This document shows positions 58,847 to 64,000 of a DNA stretch of 64,000 bases, one piece after another; the first letter of the stretch is position 1, and every line of letters starts with the position of its first letter. Below the pieces are notes generated by a model. The model had not been told where the DNA came from. It did no database searches and saw only the letters and a program-made list of their open reading frames with translations. This stretch comes from Sphingobium sp. OAS761 (GTDB lineage Bacteria; Pseudomonadota; Alphaproteobacteria; Sphingomonadales; Sphingomonadaceae): the NCBI RefSeq assembly GCF_024168485.1, contig NZ_JALJVY010000004.1, positions 124,001-188,000 on the forward strand. The letters run 5' to 3'. The position numbers were made by a program, and so were the translations under genes.

Positions 58847-61221
58847 CGATCGCGCACGGCCTCTAGTTTGGGATATTCGAGCCTGTTGTCGCGGGCGGCG
58901 AGGTCGCCGTTCTTCGCCAGCGCGTCCAGCAACGCGAGCCCGCGTAGGGCAGCCGCGCAGGCTTGGGCCTTGCGACCGACCCCGGCCTGCATCTCTCCGT
59001 GGGCCGCGAGCACTACTGCAAGGTCACGCATGCGGGTCACATCGCCCGTCTGTGCGGCAAGGCGCGCTTCGCGCATGGCGATCTGTTCGCTGGAAACGGC
59101 GACCGCCTCATGCTTGCGTCCCATCGCTTGAAGCAACATCGATTTCTCGTCCAGCAACATCAGCATGCCGAAATCCAGCGCCGCATCCCCGCCGGTTGCC
59201 CGAACCGAGTTGAGCCGGTCGATTGCGTGCTGGGTCAGCGCCATTGCCTCGCCCTCTTTCGCCAGGTCATCCGCCAATGTGCTCGCGACATCGTAGCTGG
59301 CCTGTGCCAATCGTCCTTCCCAGCGCACCGAAGGGCCCTGCGCCAGTTGTGCCCGAACCAGCGCCTCGCCTTCGCGATAGGTCGCCAGCGCGCCCGGCAG
59401 GTCCCCCGCGTAATAGCTTGCATCGCCAACCTGGCGAAGCAACGTGAACTCCAGAATTTTCGCCTCGGTCAGCCAGCGTGCCGGGAAAACGTGCTTGCGC
59501 AGGCCCGACAGGGTCTCCCGCGACAGCGCGATCGACCGGGCATGCTGGTCGGCCGTTTCCAGATCGAAGGCGCGATTGCGCATCGCCACGAACTGGCCGA
59601 GCAAGGCTTCGGCATCGCCGGGCCGCAACGCAAGCGCTTGGGCAAAGGCGTGGGCAGCCCTGTCATTGTCAGCGCCGCCCGCAGTGTCAGAATAGAGCGA
59701 CCAGCGCGCAAGCCAGATCCAGCCCTGTTCCGTCAGTATCGCGGGATCGTTGGGATGGGCCTTTGCCAGCGGCGCCAGCAAGGCCTCGGCCTTGCGCAGC
59801 GACACGATCGCGTCCCGAGGCCGACCAAGATTGGCGGTGCTGCTCAGTCCCTGGATCGTCGCCAGGCGGCGATAGCTGCGGGCAAGGTCGAGTTGCAAGT
59901 CCGGCGGAGAACCGGGGACCGTGCGCAGGCGATCGAGATAAGTCCGTGCGGTATCCGCCATGCGGGCGCGAACCTCCACGGTGCCGGGCGCGTCGGCCAA
60001 CCGGTCGTAGGCATCGAACAGCAGAAATCGCGCGAGCGACCTGACCTCGACAAAGCGGGCATCGGCCTGTGCGCGAGCGCGTTCGGCTCGCCAGTATTGC
60101 ACCGTCGTCACAACGCTGGTTCCCAAGAGCAACACCGCAGCGGCAGAGCCTATGACCAGAGCACGACGATTGCGGTACGCGAAACGGCTCGCGAGATAGC
60201 GCCAGCCCGCATCGCCTTGTGCGCGCACCGGACGATAGTCGCGATGCCGCCGGATGTCTTCGAGCAGTTCGGGAACGTCGGAGTAGCGATCCTCGGGCCG
60301 TTCGGCGAGGGCGCGTCCGGCTATCGCTGCCAGGTCGCCCTGCAATATGCCTTGCGGCAGGCGGGTGCCTTCGACCAGTCCCGTCCCGTCGCGCGGCACC
60401 GGCTTGTCCAATATCGCCAGCAGCAGCATGCCCAGGCTGAACACGTCGCTTGCCACCGTTGGCATGGTTCCCACCGCACGTTCCGGTGCTGCGTAGCCCT
60501 TGGTCAGCGGATAGGGATCACCTGCTTCGTCAGTATCGAGCGCGGCGATCAGACGGGCTATGCCGAAATCGAGCAGGTGGACTCGCCCTTCACCATCGAA
60601 CAGGACATTCGAAGGCTTGATGTCCGCATGGACCACGAGCTGGCGGTGGGCGAATGCAACAGCCTCGCACACCGCCTCGAATGCGGAGAGCCGATCTTCC
60701 AAGCTTGCACTTTTGGCGTGCAGCGCTTGGTCGATGGGAGCGCCTTCGATGAAGTCCATTGCCAGCCAGGGGCGGTTGTCGGCATCGCCGCCATCGACGA
60801 TCCGCACGATGCCGGGGTGGCGTAGTCGGGCGAGGATACGCCGCTCTTCGGCAAAGCGCGCCTTGGCGCGCGGGCTGGCGATATCGCCGCGGATCAGTTT
60901 GATCGCGACGACCTGCTGGAACAAACCGTCGTCTCGTTCGGCACGGACCACAGCCCCCATGCCGCCTCGCGCGATCTCGCCGGTCACCCGAAATGGGCCG
61001 ATGCGTTGGGGGATATCATCGATAACCGAGAGCGGCCGCGCGAAGCTGTCGGTCGGCAGCAGCCGAAAATCGGTATCATCGCGGGCGAGCAGGGTCTCGA
61101 CGCGCGCCTGAAGCGCGGCATCTCCGCCGCAGCGCTCACATACCAAGGCGGCACGCGCGGCCTGGTCCTCCAGCGCCAGCGCGGCTTCGACGATCTTCAG
61201 GACATCGGCTTCGCTCGCCAT
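58834..61221 (-). CDS. Membrane Ser/Thr protein kinase with C-terminal TPR-like region
   Basis: 795 residues. Cytoplasmic kinase domain (about 75-330): glycine loop GEIARGGMGAVV, Lys108 (VVAIKLIRG), catalytic loop HADIKPSNVL (His198-Ala-Asp200, Asn205) where the usual HRD Arg is Ala, DFG at 218. One membrane helix near residues 350-375 (ALVIGSAAAVLLLGTSVV), then a periplasmic helical repeat region with ALALRPGDAEALLGQF. The kinase-TPR layout and the adjacent ECF sigma factor match systems where the kinase phosphorylates the sigma factor. 16 bp after the autotransporter stop. Confidence 0.9.
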   Translation of the reverse strand: MASEADVLKIVEAALALEDQAARAALVCERCGGDAALQARVETLLARDDTDFRLLPTDSFARPLSVIDDIPQRIGPFRVTGEIARGGMGAVVRAERDDGLFQQVVAIKLIRGDIASPRAKARFAEERRILARLRHPGIVRIVDGGDADNRPWLAMDFIEGAPIDQALHAKSASLEDRLSAFEAVCEAVAFAHRQLVVHADIKPSNVLFDGEGRVHLLDFGIARLIAALDTDEAGDPYPLTKGYAAPERAVGTMPTVASDVFSLGMLLLAILDKPVPRDGTGLVEGTRLPQGILQGDLAAIAGRALAERPEDRYSDVPELLEDIRRHRDYRPVRAQGDAGWRYLASRFAYRNRRALVIGSAAAVLLLGTSVVTTVQYWRAERARAQADARFVEVRSLARFLLFDAYDRLADAPGTVEVRARMADTARTYLDRLRTVPGSPPDLQLDLARSYRRLATIQGLSSTANLGRPRDAIVSLRKAEALLAPLAKAHPNDPAILTEQGWIWLARWSLYSDTAGGADNDRAAHAFAQALALRPGDAEALLGQFVAMRNRAFDLETADQHARSIALSRETLSGLRKHVFPARWLTEAKILEFTLLRQVGDASYYAGDLPGALATYREGEALVRAQLAQGPSVRWEGRLAQASYDVASTLADDLAKEGEAMALTQHAIDRLNSVRATGGDAALDFGMLMLLDEKSMLLQAMGRKHEAVAVSSEQIAMREARLAAQTGDVTRMRDLAVVLAAHGEMQAGVGRKAQACAAALRGLALLDALAKNGDLAARDNRLEYPKLEAVRDRYCR

Positions 61222-61237
61222 CGCTCAAGCCTAGCGG

Positions 61238-63067
61238 TCAAAAGGTGAAGCGCAAGCTGGCCTGGCCGCCATAGGTCAGCGCCTGCCGCCCGAACCGCGC
61301 GTCGCCCGAAAGCGCCGCCGTCACGCCGGGTGCGAATCGGTAGCCGATCACTGCGCCCATCTCTGCCTCGGTGCGGTTGGCGGAGGGTCCCTCGATGCCA
61401 AAGCGCCCGGGCGCACTGGCACCGTCACTGGCCATGACGAGGCCGGTGCGGTCACCGGTGACATAGGTCCCGGTCACATGCGCGCCCACCAGCCAGTGCT
61501 CGCCTCCATGATCGGCGGCGAGCCCGGCGTGAAGCCGCCACTGTTCGCGGCTGGCCCTAGCGACCGCAAGTGGGGCCAGGCCGCCGCTCTCGGTCGCCGC
61601 CGGGCTGTGCCAGCCGAGCCAGTCGGCACCAAGGCTGGGCGTGAGGGTGAAGGCGCCAACCGGAAGGGCATAGCCCGCCTGCACGCCCGCGCCGTAAGTG
61701 CTGGCGCGGTAGCGCGCGGTGGATGTGCCGCCGCCCAGTGTCGAGCTGGCGACCGACCGCACCGTCTGCCGCCCGCCGAAGCCTGCCGCGCCAATCCGCC
61801 ATGGCCCGCCGCTCCACGCCGCGAAGCCGCCCGCCCGCCAGCTTGGCGCGCTGTCGGCGCGTTCGGGGAGGACGGGATCGTCCAGGTGCCAGCGCCAGCG
61901 CCCGCCCTCGCCCGCCAGCCCCAGCGTCAGCGCGTCGCTGGCGCGCCAGGCAAGGCCGCCCGTCACGCCGGAGAACGTGCCCGAAGACGATGCGACCCCG
62001 CCGCGTGCGTCGAAGTTCGAGCGGCTGGCGATGCCGGCAAGATACATCGAAAGCCGCGAATCCGCGCGCCCCAGTGGCCGCGCCGCCGCCATGTCGCCGC
62101 CCGGCAGCAGGCGCGCAAGGAACCGACCGGACTGCTGGAAGCCCATCGCCTGCGCTGCGGGATGGACCCGGCCATAGGCGGCGAAGGGAATGTCGATGGT
62201 GATCGTGCCAGTGGAAGTGACCGTGCGGTTCACCGTGTGGGTGACGTAGACGTCTTCAAGAAAGAACGTGCTGAAGTTGGTCTCGTCGTCGCCGACTGCG
62301 TAGGTAAGCCCGCCTTCGCAAGTCGTCAGGAATTCGTCGCAGCGGCCACGCTTGCCCACGATAATGTTCGCCGGACCGAAGGTAATGATGGTGACGACGT
62401 AGGTGTCGCGCGCCGTGATCGCCGACACGCGGAATTCGGTGATGTCCTCGACGATACCGGCGCGTGTCACAACCGCTGACAGGCGGCGACCGGGGAGCGA
62501 GAGCGCGCCAATCTGATCAAGCGCTGCGGCCTGCGCCGAGACGGAATCCGGTGCCGACGCGCTGGAACGTATGACCCCGCCCGCGCGCACATTCGCAGTG
62601 ATGCCGCCGCCGATATTGCTTGTGATTGTCCGTGTCGTTTCGAACAACCGATATGCCGCCGATCCGCCGAATACGTCCGTAGTGGAATTTTCCTGACCGG
62701 GCGTACTGCCGGCATCGCCCGTCTCGAATCCGTAACGCGAAGTCGCCGAACCCAAGAACACGATGCCGCCAGGGGCAGAAATTTGTGTGCGCGGGAAGAA
62801 GTCCGGATCGACATCGCGCAAGTCGGTGAAGACGATGTTGAGGCCGCGCTCCGAACTGACGACGGTGGCCCGCAGCGTCTCGGTGCCGTTGCCGATATTC
62901 ATCGTATAGGGCCGTCCGTCCGGGCCATAGATCACCGGCCCCACCGATCCGACCACCAGCGGCGGCGGATCGGTGTCGGCGGCTTCCTGCGCGGCGGCGG
63001 GGAGCGAGCAGGTCAGGGCGGCAAGGGCGGTTGCGGACGCCAATGCGGCGCGGGACAGGCGGATCAT
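61238..63067 (-). CDS. Autotransporter (type V secretion) 1
   Basis: 609 residues. Signal peptide (MIRLSRAALASATALAALTC), beta-rich passenger (about 30-300) with Thr/Ser-rich repeats such as RTITSNIGGGITANVRAGG, and a C-terminal autotransporter barrel (about 330-609) ending LTYGGQASLRFTF. Passenger function unknown; CEGGLTYAVGDDE and a Cys pair are present. Preceded by GGGAGATG Shine-Dalgarno. In an operon: partial autotransporter 2, this gene, kinase. Confidence 0.85.
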   Translation of the reverse strand: MIRLSRAALASATALAALTCSLPAAAQEAADTDPPPLVVGSVGPVIYGPDGRPYTMNIGNGTETLRATVVSSERGLNIVFTDLRDVDPDFFPRTQISAPGGIVFLGSATSRYGFETGDAGSTPGQENSTTDVFGGSAAYRLFETTRTITSNIGGGITANVRAGGVIRSSASAPDSVSAQAAALDQIGALSLPGRRLSAVVTRAGIVEDITEFRVSAITARDTYVVTIITFGPANIIVGKRGRCDEFLTTCEGGLTYAVGDDETNFSTFFLEDVYVTHTVNRTVTSTGTITIDIPFAAYGRVHPAAQAMGFQQSGRFLARLLPGGDMAAARPLGRADSRLSMYLAGIASRSNFDARGGVASSSGTFSGVTGGLAWRASDALTLGLAGEGGRWRWHLDDPVLPERADSAPSWRAGGFAAWSGGPWRIGAAGFGGRQTVRSVASSTLGGGTSTARYRASTYGAGVQAGYALPVGAFTLTPSLGADWLGWHSPAATESGGLAPLAVARASREQWRLHAGLAADHGGEHWLVGAHVTGTYVTGDRTGLVMASDGASAPGRFGIEGPSANRTEAEMGAVIGYRFAPGVTAALSGDARFGRQALTYGGQASLRFTF

Positions 63068-63137
63068 GGGACATCTCCCTTCATGTCTGGAAAAGGTGCC
63101 GGGGCGTCTCGTGCCGCGCCCCGGCGGGCACTGCGCC

Positions 63138-64000
63138 TCACCAGCGGATGGCGAGGCCGATCAGGCCGGCATGGCTGGTGTAGCCGCTGCCGAACTGGCC
63201 ATCGTAGCGCAGCATGAGGCTGGCGTGGGCGGACAGGTCCACCACGGCCCGTGCTCCGATCAGGGCGCTGTCGGGCTCTGAGGGTGCGTTCATGGCGAGC
63301 GTGCGCGCAGGCGCGAGGGCGAAGGCGACCGGGACCGAGCGGTCGTCTCCGCTCAGGACCGCCTGGTAGCGCGCCGAGGCGGCGAGTTCGAAGCCCTTGC
63401 CCTTGCGGACCACCTCCAGCCCCGCCGATCCGCGCCAGCGGTGCGCCTTCTGCGCACCGACGACGAGCCCCAGCGTATCGCTTTCGGTAAAACCGTCCGA
63501 ATGGACCGAGACCAGATCGATCCCTGCCACCGGGCGCAGCGTCCACGGCCCGCTCTCAAAGCCGTAGCCCACCTCCAGCGCCGCCCCGGACACGCGAATG
63601 CCGTAGCGCGCGGCGGAGGAACCGACGATAGTGCGCGTGGTCTCGGCATGGCCCTTGCCGTAACTTGCCGCAAGCGCCGCGGTGAAGCCGCCGCTCTCGA
63701 CCTGCAGCGCGGCCGCGCCCTCGGTCAGGGTGACGTCGCCGTTCTCCAGCGCGCCGGGCACATCAATGTCGAGCTTGCCGTGGTCCGCGCCCAGCGCCAG
63801 CGATATACCCGGCGCCAGTTGCAGGTTCACGCCAGCCGCGAAGCCATAGGCATCGCGCCGCCCGCGCTGGCGGACCTGGAAGCCATAACCTTCGGCCCAG
63901 CCCGCATTCACCGGCCTTGGCGCCGCGATCCGCGAGAGCATGCGCCCGCCAAGGTCGAACAGTCCCGATTGCACCTCGGCATGGATCTCGCCCACCGCAG
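63138..64000 (-). CDS. Autotransporter 2, C-terminal barrel (5' end beyond window)
   Basis: Open frame to the right edge, so the passenger lies outside the window; the GTG at 63995 is probably internal. Visible part is an autotransporter barrel: GWAEGYGFQVRQRGRRDAYG, ALGADHGKLDIDVPGALENG, YGFESGPWTLRPVAGIDLVS and terminal SHAGLIGLAIRW. Ends 70 bp before autotransporter 1, same strand. Confidence 0.85.
   Translation of the reverse strand, partial: AVGEIHAEVQSGLFDLGGRMLSRIAAPRPVNAGWAEGYGFQVRQRGRRDAYGFAAGVNLQLAPGISLALGADHGKLDIDVPGALENGDVTLTEGAAALQVESGGFTAALAASYGKGHAETTRTIVGSSAARYGIRVSGAALEVGYGFESGPWTLRPVAGIDLVSVHSDGFTESDTLGLVVGAQKAHRWRGSAGLEVVRKGKGFELAASARYQAVLSGDDRSVPVAFALAPARTLAMNAPSEPDSALIGARAVVDLSAHASLMLRYDGQFGSGYTSHAGLIGLAIRW

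Overview
The window reads as chromosomal DNA of a high-GC alphaproteobacterium of the Sphingomonadales (Sphingobium/Sphingomonas/Novosphingobium type). Evidence: gene families (tandem Hfq, dusB-ntrBC-ntrYX-hfq-hflX order, fused IspDF, ExaF/PedH-type alcohol dehydrogenase, many TonB receptors), REP-like palindromes of the sphingomonad type, and codon use. This is inference from family recognition; no database was searched.

Layout. 1-2.4 kb: 3' end of ligD (polymerase domain), a decayed IS3-family transposase, csaA and a DUF2490 protein. 2.5-11.7 kb: a complete propionyl-CoA to succinyl-CoA operon on the minus strand (pccB, mce, methylmalonyl-CoA mutase, bioB, a small membrane protein, pccA) divergent from pccR, with a cluster of TTTGCAAA/TTCGCAAA-type sites between them. 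11.7-16.1 kb: ychF, a uracil/deoxyinosine glycosylase, phoD, a MaoC hydratase behind a LiuR-like site and a pentanucleotide repeat, and an exported protein. 16.2-25.6 kb: minus-strand dusB-ntrB-ntrC-ntrY-ntrX-hfq-hflX, where hfq encodes two Hfq domains in one chain. 25.7-35.5 kb: housekeeping genes (ispDF, pncC, ratA-like, lipA, carbonic anhydrase, NYN/LOTUS protein, acylphosphatase, di-haem peroxidase, ettA, M28 peptidase), a candidate sRNA between two convergent terminators, a small lipoprotein and a 25-aa membrane peptide.

35.5-58.3 kb looks like a genomic island: it begins at tRNA-Pro(TGG) followed by a P4-type integrase remnant and ends near an IS110-family transposase remnant. It carries an almost complete PQQ-alcohol oxidation system: a quinoprotein alcohol dehydrogenase with the Asp-x-Asp lanthanide signature, cytochrome c PedF, the quinoprotein-associated substrate-binding, beta-propeller, CXXCW-rhodanese, SoxYZ-like and metallo-hydrolase proteins, pseudoazurin, two TonB receptors, a porin, an aldehyde dehydrogenase with DUF779 and DUF3422 proteins, and a FIST / hybrid histidine kinase / LuxR response regulator set. 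Eight of its intergenic regions carry variants of one 17-bp element, GACCNAAGGTCCAATKG, always in the orientation of the downstream gene. I propose this as the operator of an island-wide regulon.

58.3-64 kb: an ECF sigma factor convergent with an operon of two autotransporters and a Ser/Thr kinase with TPR-like C-terminus; the last autotransporter runs off the window.
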